Source: Citrobacter amalonaticus Y19 (GTDB lineage: Bacteria; Pseudomonadota; Gammaproteobacteria; Enterobacterales; Enterobacteriaceae). Taken from it: a DNA stretch of 64,000 nt. Below the pieces are notes generated by a model that was given only the letters and a program-made list of their open reading frames with translations, made no database searches and had not been told where the DNA came from. The translations under genes were made by a program, and so were the position numbers. Where the stretch lies: contig NZ_CP011132.1 of the NCBI RefSeq assembly GCF_000981805.1, positions 2,728,001 through 2,792,000 of the forward strand. Direction: 5' to 3'. Below are positions 1 to 8,700 of the stretch, piece after piece. The number at the start of each line of letters is the position of its first letter. Position 1 is the stretch's first letter.

Positions 1-220
1 TGATACAATGAGCTATGCTTTAAATCATATATCTGTAAGCGCCACCTTAAAAATCGGTTATTCCAGGCACGCGGCGGAGATCAGCACCAGCCCTCCGACG
101 TCTGCCGGTAGTTACAACGCCACACTAAGATTCCCCACATCTAAAATTTTCAGGGTAGCCAGATATCAATATGTTAGTGTTAGCAGCGACCTGCCTGCTG
201 TCCCTGCCGCCCCGGGTTCT
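1..220. other. Stretch downstream of hypB, no gene recognised
   Basis: A 96-codon open frame crosses this stretch on the plus strand, but it runs into hypB on the other strand and resembles nothing I know. No clear terminator hairpin for the leftward operon was found here. Confidence 0.4.
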
Positions 221-985
221 TCAGAATCCCACTCTCTGCTGAGTTTTATCCAGAAGCCACTCCACCCAACGTATCATGCCCTCCTGGATTTTGGTTGAAA
301 GCATCAGTATTTCGGCTCCCGGTGCCAACACCCCGATTTCCTCCCGTACTCGTTCTGCACTGAATTCTGTAAAGTACGGCAGCAGATCAACCTTGGTGAC
401 CAGTACGGCTTCCGCCAGGCGGAACATCACCGGGTATTTCTCCGGCTTGTCGTCCCCTTCCGGTACCGAGAGCAGCACCACGTTATGATGCTGACCCAGG
501 TCGAAACTGGCCGGGCAGACCAGATTGCCGACGTTTTCGATAAACAAAATATCCACCGGGTCGGCGCTGAGCGTGTGCCAGGCGTTGTGAATCATCTGTG
601 CGTCCAGATGGCAGGCCATGCCGGTGGTTATCTGCACCACCGGAACCCCTTTACGCCGCAGACGCACGGCGTCGTTTTCGGTCTCCAGATCCCCTTCAAT
701 CACTGCCACGCGTAAACCCCGCGCCAGCAGTTGCCCGATGGTGACTTCCAGCAGCGATGTCTTGCCGCTGCCGGGAGAGGACATCAGGTTGAAGACCCGG
801 GTGCCATGGGCATCAAAATGCTGACGGTTGTACTGCGCCTGATGGTCGTTATCCTGCATCAGGTTTTTCAGCACCTGCACCGTATGGGAGGCTTCGCTTT
901 TCACCGGTGAGATGGCATGAATAACCCCGTTGCCCAGGCTGATATGGCTCCGGTGCGGAATATTGCACCCACAGTTATCGCACAT
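221..985 (-). CDS. hypB: Hydrogenase/nickel-enzyme maturation GTPase HypB
   Basis: HypB is a SIMIBI-class GTPase that delivers nickel to the large subunit of NiFe hydrogenases together with HypA. The 254-residue protein begins MCDNCGC, the N-terminal CxxCGC nickel motif of E. coli HypB, and lacks a histidine-rich stretch. The P-loop SPGSGKTS lies at about residues 70-77, the metal-binding Cys-His pair at 125-126 (TGMACHLD), the ENVGNLVCP motif at 150-158 and TKVD at 197-200. The ATG follows GGGAGA by about six bases. It overlaps the preceding small ORF by 11 bases and is the last gene of the hypC-hypA-cooF-cooS-cooC-cooT operon, so it is probably dedicated to the CO-linked hydrogenase. Family assignment is firm; the dedication is inference. 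Confidence 0.95.
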   Translation of the reverse strand: MCDNCGCNIPHRSHISLGNGVIHAISPVKSEASHTVQVLKNLMQDNDHQAQYNRQHFDAHGTRVFNLMSSPGSGKTSLLEVTIGQLLARGLRVAVIEGDLETENDAVRLRRKGVPVVQITTGMACHLDAQMIHNAWHTLSADPVDILFIENVGNLVCPASFDLGQHHNVVLLSVPEGDDKPEKYPVMFRLAEAVLVTKVDLLPYFTEFSAERVREEIGVLAPGAEILMLSTKIQEGMIRWVEWLLDKTQQRVGF

Positions 986-1223
986 CGCGTTTCTCCCGCC
1001 CCGGCAGTTTCACCGACTTAAGCTGTTGCGCCATCAGCGCCAGTTTTTCACTCACCAGCGCCATCTGTACCAGCGTTTCCCGGCAGCGGTTCGCCAGCTC
1101 GTTCTGCCCTTCGGCCTCGAGCGCGTGCAGGTACTTTTCCATTTCGGCGATATGCTCGTCGTTGTGTTCGCGCCAGTGGGGCACCAGCACGTGCAGTTTC
1201 TTTAACAGTGGGACTTCAATCAT
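975..1223 (-). CDS. Small helical protein in the coo/hyp operon
   Basis: This 82-residue protein (84 if the upstream ATG at 1229 is used) is predicted to be almost entirely helical. Its N-terminal half is histidine-rich, with a WREHNDEH motif. The start at 1223 is preferred because the ribosome site GGGGAG is about eight bases upstream, whereas it would be too close to 1229. The gene sits between cooT and hypB, overlapping hypB. In R. rubrum this position is held by cooJ, a nickel chaperone with a coiled coil and a histidine-rich tail. I cannot establish homology to CooJ. The motif recalls a family of short hydrogenase-associated proteins with a W-x-E-H-N-x-E-H core. A role in nickel handling is inferred from the neighbours only. 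Confidence 0.7.
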   Translation of the reverse strand: MIEVPLLKKLHVLVPHWREHNDEHIAEMEKYLHALEAEGQNELANRCRETLVQMALVSEKLALMAQQLKSVKLPGREKRDVR

Positions 1224-1240
1224 CAGCATTCTCCCCTTTT

Positions 1241-1441
1241 TTAACCTGCCGCACGCGGGGTCACCAGCACCCGGCTATGCATGCAGTCAATCTCTTTAAT
1301 CTCAAAACCGAACAGCTCGCGATCCGCTTCGAACAGGCGCGAAATCGTCACTTTGTCCGCATCACAGGCAATATGAGTGACTTCATCGAGCAGCTCTTCG
1401 CGGTTATCCGCCAGCAACACGCGCACACGCAGTTGACACAT
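1241..1441 (-). CDS. cooT: CooT-like nickel-binding protein
   Basis: The 66-residue product has the length and start (Met-Cys) of R. rubrum CooT, a homodimeric protein that binds nickel through the N-terminal Cys2 and helps CO dehydrogenase maturation. The sequence alternates short strands (QLRVRVLL, DKVTISRLF, HSRVLVTP), as expected for the small beta fold of this family. The ATG follows GAGGAG at good spacing, 15 bases after cooC. The order cooS-cooC-cooT matches the R. rubrum cooFSCTJ arrangement. The assignment rests on size, Cys2 and context rather than on high identity. Confidence 0.75.
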   Translation of the reverse strand: MCQLRVRVLLADNREELLDEVTHIACDADKVTISRLFEADRELFGFEIKEIDCMHSRVLVTPRAAG

Positions 1442-1456
1442 GTCCGTTCTCCTCGT

Positions 1457-2227
1457 TTAACACAGGGCCATCAGGCGTTGCCTGATAACCGCCAGTTCCG
1501 CCATAAACTCGCCGCCGAGATCGAAAGGCGCGCTTCCGCTTAAATCCGCGCCGCGAATGGTCTCGTTGAGCGACAGGTAGCCCAGAATCTGTTCTTCATT
1601 CAACGCCGATTGCAGGAAGGTTTTATCGGAAGGACGGGCAATTTTGCTGCCGACATACGCCAGCTTGCGGATACCGATATCCGCCGCCAGTTGGCCAATT
1701 TGCTGGGCAGTCTGGATGCTGCGCTGGCCGGGTTCGACCACCACCACCAGCACATCCACCGCTTCGGCGGTCGAGCGCCCGAGGTGCTCAATTCCCGCTT
1801 CCATGTCCATCACCACCACGTCATCGCGCTCGAGCAACAGGTGGCTCATCAGGCGACGCACCAGAGTATGTTCCGGGCAGACGCAACCGGTGCCGCCATG
1901 CTCGACGGTCCCCATTTGCAGCAGGCGCACGCCTTCATGCTGTACGCAGAACATCTCCGGCAGATCGTCGACTTTCGGGTTGAGGATAAACAGGCTGCCA
2001 TAGCCTGCCCCCGCCCCGGTGCGCTCCATTGCCAGCTCTTTCATGCGCGAAAAGGGCTGTAGCCCGGCACAGCGCTCAGCGGGAATGCCCAGCGCCGAGG
2101 CCAGATTCGTATCCGGATCGGCGTCTATCGCCAGTACCTGTTTCCCCTCTGCCGCCCATGAACGGGCCAACAGCCCTGCCAGCGTGGTTTTGCCCACGCC
2201 GCCTTTGCCTGCAATGGCTATTTTCAT
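1457..2227 (-). CDS. cooC: CO dehydrogenase nickel-insertion ATPase CooC
   Basis: CooC is a MinD/ParA-like P-loop ATPase that dimerises and inserts nickel into the C-cluster of CooS. Starting at 2227, after GAGG with five-base spacing, it has 256 residues. The deviant Walker A motif GKGGVGKTT lies at residues 7-15, the DADPDTNLA switch at 35-43, and the metal-binding Cys-x-Cys pair at 115 and 117 (GCVCPEH), as in Carboxydothermus CooC1. A start 18 bases upstream is open but adds a non-conserved leader. The gene follows cooS after a 60-base gap containing a strong hairpin, which may set its expression below that of cooS. Confidence 0.95.
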   Translation of the reverse strand: MKIAIAGKGGVGKTTLAGLLARSWAAEGKQVLAIDADPDTNLASALGIPAERCAGLQPFSRMKELAMERTGAGAGYGSLFILNPKVDDLPEMFCVQHEGVRLLQMGTVEHGGTGCVCPEHTLVRRLMSHLLLERDDVVVMDMEAGIEHLGRSTAEAVDVLVVVVEPGQRSIQTAQQIGQLAADIGIRKLAYVGSKIARPSDKTFLQSALNEEQILGYLSLNETIRGADLSGSAPFDLGGEFMAELAVIRQRLMALC

Positions 2228-2251
2228 TTCAACCTCGTCAACCAAATAGAG

Positions 2252-2280
2252 TCAGCCCGCATCGCGGTGATGCGGGCTGA
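2252..2280 (-). terminator. Strong hairpin between cooS and cooC
   Basis: A perfect 12-base inverted repeat (2252-2263 and 2269-2280) with a five-base loop follows the cooS stop codon on the transcribed strand. There is no clear run of U after it, so it may stabilise the upstream mRNA or attenuate rather than fully terminate. Confidence 0.6.
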
Positions 2281-2287
2281 TAAGGGG

Positions 2288-4198
2288 TTAAATCCCCAGG
2301 GCGCGTCGTTTCTCTTTCATCACCGCCACCAGTTTTTCCGCCGCCAGTGTCGGGTCGGTTTCCACCAGGAAATAGCCGTCGAGCAACTCTTTGGATTGTT
2401 CGGTGATGAGATCGGTCACCACTTTCGAACCGGTGACATGCGGCACGATACCCAAATGGGTCGGCAGGCCCAGCGCCACGCTCCAGGAGGCGATGGCGAT
2501 CGCTTTTTCGGACATCGCTTCCGGGGCGGATGCCACCAGCGGCAGATCGCTGAGATCGACATTCAGCTTGTCCGCCAGCGCGGTGGCCAGCAGCACGGCA
2601 CGGCTGTTGTCGACGCACGAGCCCATATGCAGTACCAGCGGCAGCGGCCCTTCCAGCCCGGCAGCGGTGCCGATAGCGGTCAGTACCGCTTTAAGTGAAT
2701 CCCCGGCCCAGGCTTCGGTCGCCTGCTGGTTCATCAGCCCGTTTTTGGCAAACGCCCCTGCGCCACAGCCGGTTGCCAGCATCAGCACGTTATTGCGCGC
2801 GAGGACTTTGGCCATCTGCTGGAAGCTGTCATCCTGCTTCACGCGGGTGGTGTTACAGCCGGCAAAAAGCGCCACGCCGAGGATATTGCCGTTGGCAATG
2901 TTCTCCACCAGCGGGGCCAGCGGATCGTCCGGGTTCAGTAATGCCAGCGCATCCATCACCGCTTCGGTACTGAAACCGACGATGGCAGTCTGTTTGATAT
3001 CCGGGATTTTCACGCGGGTGTTGTCACGGCGACCGTACGCGTCGATAGCGTACTGGACGATTTTGCGCGCCGTTTCGCGGGCATGGTCTTCGTGGAAGCT
3101 GACGTGGCGCGAGCCCTGGATTTTGTTTTCATCGGCTGTGGTGATGAATTCGGTGTGGTAACACTCGCTGATGGCCGACAATGACGGCATGATGCACTGC
3201 ACGTCCACCACCATCGCGTCGAGCGCGCCGGTGAAAATCGCCATCTCCTGCGACAGATAGTTGGTCGCCAGCGGAATGCCGTGGCGCATCATCACTTCGT
3301 TACCGGTACAGCAGATGCCGACGATGTTAATCCCGTCGACCGCTCCGGCATCACGCGCGATGCTCTGCATTTCGCCTGCCACGTCGCAAATCACTTCGCT
3401 GAGCAGCGGGTTATGGCCGTTCACCGCGATGTTAACGGCGGTCTTCTTGATCACGCCGATGTTGGCCTGGGTGACCACCGGTTTTGGCGTGCCGAACATG
3501 GCATCCGACAGTTCGGTTGCCAGCACCATGCCGTCAAAATCCGACAGCGCGCCACGCAAACCGCCAAGCACTAGGTTGGTCGGATCCGCGTCGCAGCCGA
3601 TATGGGTACGCGACATGATCTGCGCCACGGTGGCATCAATGTTGTGCGGCAGCACGCCGAGTTTGCCCAGCAGCGACAGGCGGCGCGGTGGCAGAGAAGC
3701 ACTCAGCCAGTGGCACGGTTTTTTGCTGTCCTGGTTCTGGTAATCTTCCAGCGTTTTAGTCGCCACGTCGTACGCGATGTCCCGCGTGGAGCGCCCTTCC
3801 ACTTCGATGGACAGACGTTTCGCCACGCCGCGCAGTTTTTCCGGGTCGCGAATCTGGTAATCCGGCAGTTCGCCTTTGCCCACGCGCTGCATGGCGAGCG
3901 CAATATGGCGACCGTGCTCGGAGTGGCCCGCTGCCCCTGCCGCCATCATACGGATCAGGTTACGTGCCACGATGGTGTCTTTGTTGGCACCGCAAATACC
4001 GTACTGCGGCCCCTCGCCAAACGGGTCGACGCGGCATGGCCCCTTCCAGCAAATACGGCAGCACAGCCCAAGGCTACCAAAACCGCACTGGGGTTGTTGC
4101 ATCTGATGACGATCGAATACGGTTGCAATGCCCTCTTGTTCCGCTACCGGGCACAAGGCGATGGTGGCGGGATCGCTCGTTCTGGTTTTGATATCCAT
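2288..4198 (-). CDS. cooS: Anaerobic nickel CO dehydrogenase, catalytic subunit CooS
   Basis: CooS oxidises CO with water to CO2, releasing two electrons to CooF. The 636-residue length is typical. All metal ligands known from the R. rubrum and C. hydrogenoformans enzymes can be placed. C38 and C46 fit the inter-subunit D-cluster, and C47, C50, C55 and C69 the B-cluster. H262, C296 (or C297), C335, C448, C478 and C528 fit the Ni-Fe-S C-cluster. K566 sits at the position of the catalytic lysine. The ATG overlaps the cooF stop by one base (TAATG). It is the monofunctional type, with no acetyl-CoA synthase nearby. It is expected in the cytoplasm, attached to the membrane through CooF and the hydrogenase. 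Presence in an enterobacterium points to horizontal gain. Confidence 0.98.
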   Translation of the reverse strand: MDIKTRTSDPATIALCPVAEQEGIATVFDRHQMQQPQCGFGSLGLCCRICWKGPCRVDPFGEGPQYGICGANKDTIVARNLIRMMAAGAAGHSEHGRHIALAMQRVGKGELPDYQIRDPEKLRGVAKRLSIEVEGRSTRDIAYDVATKTLEDYQNQDSKKPCHWLSASLPPRRLSLLGKLGVLPHNIDATVAQIMSRTHIGCDADPTNLVLGGLRGALSDFDGMVLATELSDAMFGTPKPVVTQANIGVIKKTAVNIAVNGHNPLLSEVICDVAGEMQSIARDAGAVDGINIVGICCTGNEVMMRHGIPLATNYLSQEMAIFTGALDAMVVDVQCIMPSLSAISECYHTEFITTADENKIQGSRHVSFHEDHARETARKIVQYAIDAYGRRDNTRVKIPDIKQTAIVGFSTEAVMDALALLNPDDPLAPLVENIANGNILGVALFAGCNTTRVKQDDSFQQMAKVLARNNVLMLATGCGAGAFAKNGLMNQQATEAWAGDSLKAVLTAIGTAAGLEGPLPLVLHMGSCVDNSRAVLLATALADKLNVDLSDLPLVASAPEAMSEKAIAIASWSVALGLPTHLGIVPHVTGSKVVTDLITEQSKELLDGYFLVETDPTLAAEKLVAVMKEKRRALGI

Positions 4199-4776
4199 TA
4201 CATTCCCCTTAAGACCAAATCGATATTTTTCTGGGATTGGGCCAGCTCTTTGGCTCTGGCCTTAATGAGTGCCTGACGATAGGTCTGCATATCCACCAGG
4301 CTTATCGCTTTCGTCGGGCAGGCCTCGACGCACGCGGTATGTTCTTTGCCATTTTCTTTACGCCAGGAGACGCACAGGTCGCATTTTTGCGCCACGCCCT
4401 GGTTGGTCACGCTCCAGGCGCTTTGCTGCTCGGTGCGCCGTACGGTGATAGAGCCAAACGGACAGACCATCACGCACAGCTTGCAGCCGACGCAGTTGGC
4501 CTCATTGATAAACACCTGTCCGTCCGTTTGACGGCAGGCTCCGGTGGGGCAGACCATCGCGCAGGGGGCGTTATCACACTGGCGGCACTGCATCGGAATA
4601 TTGGCCTCGCCCGTTGCCACCACCTTCATGCGTGGATGGAGCGGAAGCTGGTCCCGAACCGCATCAAACAACCCGTTATCCCCGCCGTGACTGACCGCGC
4701 AGGCCATTTCACAGCTATGGCAGCCAAGGCATTTCTGCGCATTGGCGTAAATCATGACATTTTCCTTTTTTTTCAT
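4198..4776 (-). CDS. cooF: CO dehydrogenase iron-sulfur electron-transfer protein CooF
   Basis: CooF carries electrons from CooS to the membrane hydrogenase. From the start at 4776, which has AGAGGG seven bases upstream, the protein has 192 residues. A second possible start at 4755 also has a fair ribosome site and would give 185 residues. Sixteen cysteines fall into four [4Fe-4S] sets: C16/19/22/26, C64/67/72/76, C95/98/101/105 and C132/135/149/153. This is the pattern of the HycB/HydN/DmsB/CooF ferredoxin family. The reading frame stays open upstream into hypA, but that extension is not part of the family. It lies 16 bases after hypA and overlaps cooS by one base, so translation is probably coupled. 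Confidence 0.95.
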   Translation of the reverse strand: MKKKENVMIYANAQKCLGCHSCEMACAVSHGGDNGLFDAVRDQLPLHPRMKVVATGEANIPMQCRQCDNAPCAMVCPTGACRQTDGQVFINEANCVGCKLCVMVCPFGSITVRRTEQQSAWSVTNQGVAQKCDLCVSWRKENGKEHTACVEACPTKAISLVDMQTYRQALIKARAKELAQSQKNIDLVLRGM

Positions 4777-4792
4777 GTCGTTACCCTCTACC

Positions 4793-5131
4793 TCACGCAT
4801 CAAAACTTTCAATGTAGAGTTCGTCACCCTGGATAAGCTGGACATCCCGGCTGTGACAAAGGGCACATTGAAAATGGAATTTGATCACTTCAAAATCGTT
4901 ACCACAGGCCTGACACCGCGCAACGGCGGGCAGCGCTTCGATAACCAGCTCCGCATCTTCCGCCAGGGTTCCGGCGGCAAACGCAGCAAAACAGAAGGTC
5001 ATCGACTGCGGCTCTACCGCGCGCATTTTTCCGATTTTCAGCCGCACCCGGGTGATACGTTCCACCTGATGGCGCTCGGCCTCGGCAATCAGAATCTTCA
5101 CCAGTCCCTGGGTTAATGCCGCTTCATGCAT
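4793..5131 (-). CDS. hypA: Hydrogenase nickel-insertion protein HypA
   Basis: HypA is a small nickel metallochaperone that works with HypB. The 112-residue protein starts Met-His-Glu, whose His2 binds nickel, and has the structural zinc site as two CxxC pairs at C73/C76 and C89/C92. The ATG has AGGAGA eight bases upstream. The gene lies between hypC and cooF. Enterobacteria normally have hypA in a hypABCDE operon and a hybF paralogue with hyb, so this is probably an extra copy serving the CO-linked hydrogenase. Confidence 0.95.
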   Translation of the reverse strand: MHEAALTQGLVKILIAEAERHQVERITRVRLKIGKMRAVEPQSMTFCFAAFAAGTLAEDAELVIEALPAVARCQACGNDFEVIKFHFQCALCHSRDVQLIQGDELYIESFDA

Positions 5132-5155
5132 CTGTTGGATCTCCTGCTCAGGTCG

Positions 5156-5401
5156 TTACTCGAGCTCATCGAGTTCGCTCAACGCGATAAGCATCTCGGC
5201 CGCTTCCTGCTCATCAATTCGCGCCATGGCGAACCCCACATGCACCAGCACCCAAAAGCCCACGCAGTCCTCGGGCGTCTGCTGCGGGCCAACCAGACAG
5301 GCAATATTGACCTCCCGCTTGACCCCGGCCACCGACACCACAGCCAGCAGGTTGTCGACATCTTTTATTTCCAGAATTTGCCCTGGGATACCCAAACACA
5401 T
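5156..5401 (-). CDS. hypC: Hydrogenase maturation chaperone HypC
   Basis: HypC/HybG proteins carry the Fe(CN)2CO unit with HypD and bind the hydrogenase large-subunit precursor. The product has the signature MCLGIPGQ, in which Cys2 is essential once Met1 is removed. I therefore place the start at the ATG at 5401 (81 residues) and not at the in-frame GTG at 5410, where the GGAGA ribosome site would be only about two bases away. It is the first gene of the leftward operon. A specific HypC here suggests that CooH has its own chaperone partner. Confidence 0.95.
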   Translation of the reverse strand: MCLGIPGQILEIKDVDNLLAVVSVAGVKREVNIACLVGPQQTPEDCVGFWVLVHVGFAMARIDEQEAAEMLIALSELDELE

Positions 5402-5435
5402 ACGCGACACTCTCCGACTTCTGTCTGCGGGGACA

Positions 5436-5469
5436 CCCCCGGACGTGATGAGATCATCACGTCCGGGGG
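5436..5469. repeat. Perfect 16-base inverted repeat upstream of hypC
   Basis: Arms at 5436-5451 and 5454-5469 are exact reverse complements separated by two bases. The GC-rich ends (CCCCCGG) would make a very stable hairpin or cruciform. It lies 35-68 bases upstream of the hypC start, so it is either in the 5' leader of the operon or overlaps its promoter. It has no U-run to make it an obvious terminator. Confidence 0.7.
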
Positions 5470-5502
5470 TAAATAATTCCCTGGTAAAAAAGTGGTTTTT
5501 TC

Positions 5503-5516
5503 TTGATTAAGATCAT
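5503..5516. promoter_or_regulatory. FNR-like site upstream of hypC
   Basis: TTGAT-TAAG-ATCAT matches the FNR consensus TTGAT-N4-ATCAA at nine of ten half-site positions. It is centred about 108 bases from the hypC start. Anaerobic activation of the leftward operon is the natural guess. The match alone cannot show binding. Confidence 0.45.
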
Positions 5517-5703
5517 CAATATTGCGATGAAATAATCCTGGAAAACCTCAACGGCATTAATTTATTCACTGCCCCTAAAGGCGTATTAATATTCATTCTC
5601 ATTAATACAGTGATACCGCTCATACTTTATCCGGGTAGTTGTTAATATTTTATTAATAACTGCATGACTGGTAATCATATTCCCAGTTTTGCTGCGAAAT
5701 ATC

Positions 5704-5719
5704 TGTCAGCTGGCTGACA
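5704..5719. promoter_or_regulatory. Probable CooA operator upstream of cooM
   Basis: TGTCA-N6-TGACA forms a perfect palindrome, and the symmetry extends two more bases on each side (5702-5721). R. rubrum CooA binds TGTCA-N6-CGACA. The cooA product here keeps the recognition-helix core SxRQTTS. The site is centred at 5711.5. A weak minus-10 match, TAAATT at 5741-5746, would put the transcription start near 5753, giving the minus 41.5 spacing of class II activation. Confidence 0.65.
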
Positions 5720-5786
5720 GACAAGAATGCCGTCATTTAATAAATTTACTCTCGCCTATCCGCTCTCTACGTATCGTGAGGAATAA

Positions 5787-8700
5787 ATGGGAGTATCATT
5801 GTTCGGCATTCCATTACTCGCATGGTCAGGAACATTAATATTATTAGCCGGTGAAGTAATGGCGTTATTACATATCCGCAATCTGTCCAGGCTACTGCTT
5901 TTTTCCACGCTGGCAGAGCTGGGCTATGTATTGTTGGGTTTTGGTCTTGATAGCGCATCGGGTGAAACCGGCGCGTTGATGCATTTGGGGTTACAGGTGG
6001 TTATGCGCCTGTTGACCATCCTCAGTGCGGCGTATCTTATTAAGCGTAACTGCTCAAGTGAGCTGGATAAGCTGGCAGGCAGCGGTTCACGCTGGCCACT
6101 GGCGTCATTGCTGTTTGGCTTCGGTCTGTTTTCCGTAATGGGACTGTCCCCCTTTAAAGGCTCATTCAGCAAGTTTCTGATTTTATATGGCGCAATGGAA
6201 CAAGGGGAATGGGCCATTGCCGCAATCGCGACGCTGGCGACTATTCTGGCGTCAATTTATTATATTATTGTTATTCAGCGCGTGTGCCTTGAGCCTGATA
6301 ATAATGCCGCACCTGTGACGTCGTTCACAGCGGAATTATTATCAGCGCGCTGGATCCTGCTGTTTATATTAACCGGTGCTACGGTGTATCTCAGCCTGAT
6401 GCCGGAACCGTTATTGCACCTTGCCGAACACTATGCGACTGCCTCGGTAAAAACTCCGGTACCGAATTTCGAAACCCCGTGGCATTACTGGGTAATATTG
6501 CCTTATGCTGGCGGCTTTGTGCTGTACGTGGTAGGCAAAATAAATGCGACATTGCGCGACTGTTGCGCAGTGATTATTGCCCTGGCCACGCTGGTGTTGG
6601 TCTGGCAGCATAATAACGGCGACAGCCTGTCCCATTTATTCTCGGTACTGTCTGCTGGTCTGATTACGGTGGCAGCCATCTATTCTCAGGCGTATATGCG
6701 CCATGATGAACACGCAAACCGCTATTATTTCTTCCTGTTCTTAATGGCCGGATCCTTGATTGGCGTTGCTTCCGCCGAGGACTTTGGCAATTTCTACCTG
6801 TTCTGGGAATTAATGACCTGGAGTTCGTATTTCCTTGTTGTTCACGAGCGCACGCCGGAGGCATTAAAAGCCGGGCGCAAATACTTCCTGATGTGCTGCA
6901 CCGGCGCGTACATCATGCACTTCGGCATTCTGGTCTGCCATACCCGTTTCGGCAGCTTCGATATGTCGATTATCGCCGCGCAGGCTACCCAGTTGACCCC
7001 GACGTTTGCTGCCGTTATCGGTATTTGCTTCCTGATTGGCCTGGGCGTTAAAGCAGGCCTGTGGCCGATGCACGGCTGGCTGCCGGATGCCCACCCGGTT
7101 GCCCCGTCGTCTATCTCGGCGTTGATGTCCGGTATTTTGACCAAAGCCGGTGTGTTCGGGCTGGTAAAAATCTTTCTTATTGTCCTCGGCACCAGTCTCA
7201 CCGGGCACCTGCTGGCGTTGGGCACCCATCCGGCGTTTGGCATGGTGGTCACCGGGCTTGGCTGCATGACGGTGATTTACGGGGAAGTGATGGCCCTGCG
7301 CGAGCAGAACCTTAAGCGCATTCTGGCTTATTCCACGCTGGCGCAGGTGGGTGAGATCCTCGCCATGCTGGGGCTGCTGACCAGCCTGAGCGTCGCCAGT
7401 GCGCTACTGCACGTGATGAACCACGCGATCTTCAAAAACCTGCTGTTCCTAGCCGCAGGCGGCCTGATTGCCCACGCCGCCGGGAAGAAGTTGCCGGATA
7501 TCGCAGGCCTGGGTCGCGTGATGCCGTTCACCGCCCTATGTTTCGCCATTGGCGTGCTGGCGGTGATGGGCTTACCGCCCTTTAGCGGCTTCTTTAGCAA
7601 GTTCATGATGATCTATGCAGCGGTAAAAGCCGACGCGCTGGCCGTTGCCGCCTTGTTCCTGGCCGGCAGCGTATTAGGCGCGATTTACTACCTGCGCATT
7701 GTCCGCGTGCTGTTCTTCTCCCCGTGGAAAGGTGGCGTGGTGGAAGACGCGCCGCTGGCGATGCGGGTTGCCACCGGCATGCTCGCCGCGCTGGTGATTC
7801 TGGGCGGTCTGTTCCCGGATTACGGTTTGCAGCAGTGGGTTAGCCCGGTTATCGCGCAGATTGCCGAACATCAACAGTGGGCCATCCCTGCCCTGCCAAC
7901 GCTCAATCTTGACTGGTCTCCGGCGGCGCTGATAGCGATTGTTGGCGCGATTGCGACCTTTATGCTTGGCAAGCGAGCGCCACGCCGCGCCGGAACGTTC
8001 GCCGTGGTGGTGATGGCGCTGACGCTGGCCACCGTGCTGACCGACGCCGGGCGCTACGACCTGCTTTCCTGGTGGTTTGCCGCGCTGATTGCAGGCGTTG
8101 GGGTGATCAACCTCTGCTATGCCATCGGCTATATGGATCACGCCCACAGCCAGCACCGCTTTTTCTTCTTCTTCGTCTTTATGATTGGCGGTCTGCTTGG
8201 CGTAACCGCCAGCAAAGACCTGTTCAACTTCTTCGCCTTCTGGGAAATCATGAGTAGCTGGACGCTCTACTTCGTGATCATCCACGACGAAAGCAAAGCG
8301 GCGCTGCGCGAAGGCTTTAAGTACTTCATCTTCAACTTTGTTGGTGCCACCTGCATGTTCCTCGGCGTGGCGATGCTCTGCGCCCGCAGTGACGGGTTCA
8401 GCTTCGATGCCATCGCACACGCCGCCAGCACCATGTCGCTGCCGTGGCTGGGTGCGGGATTAGTGCTCGTCCTCACCGGGATGTTGATGAAAGCGGCACA
8501 GCTGCCGTGGCGCATCGATTACCAGATGCACCCGCCAACAGCGCCGACGCCGGTCAGTGGATACATCTCTGCCGTGCTGCTGAAAAGTGGGATCTACGGG
8601 GTGCTTAAGCTGTTCGCTCTCGGCGGCGCGGGCATGCTGTTTGTTCGCTTCGGCGAGCTGGGCAGCACCAATACACTGATGTACGCCATTGCCATTATCG

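Larger units (their letters stand above)
5402..5786. promoter_or_regulatory. Divergent control region between hypC and cooM operons
   Basis: This 385-base, partly AT-rich region drives hypC-hypB leftward and cooM-cooH rightward. It holds three recognisable elements: a 16-base-arm inverted repeat near hypC, an FNR-like sequence near 5510, and a CooA-like palindrome 68 bases upstream of cooM. No protein-coding frame is supported in it. Confidence 0.75.

Noticed and set aside
8..298. 96-codon plus-strand ORF at the left edge
   Set aside because: It overlaps the 3' end of hypB, resembles no protein family, and has no ribosome site.
5422..5435. TGTC...GACA sequence near the hypC start as a second CooA site
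   Set aside because: The half sites are two bases too close for the CRP-family spacing, and it lies between hypC and its palindrome where activation is unlikely.
7674..8420. 248-codon minus-strand ORF inside cooM
   Set aside because: His/Glu-rich antisense shadow of a hydrophobic membrane protein; no ribosome site or known domain.
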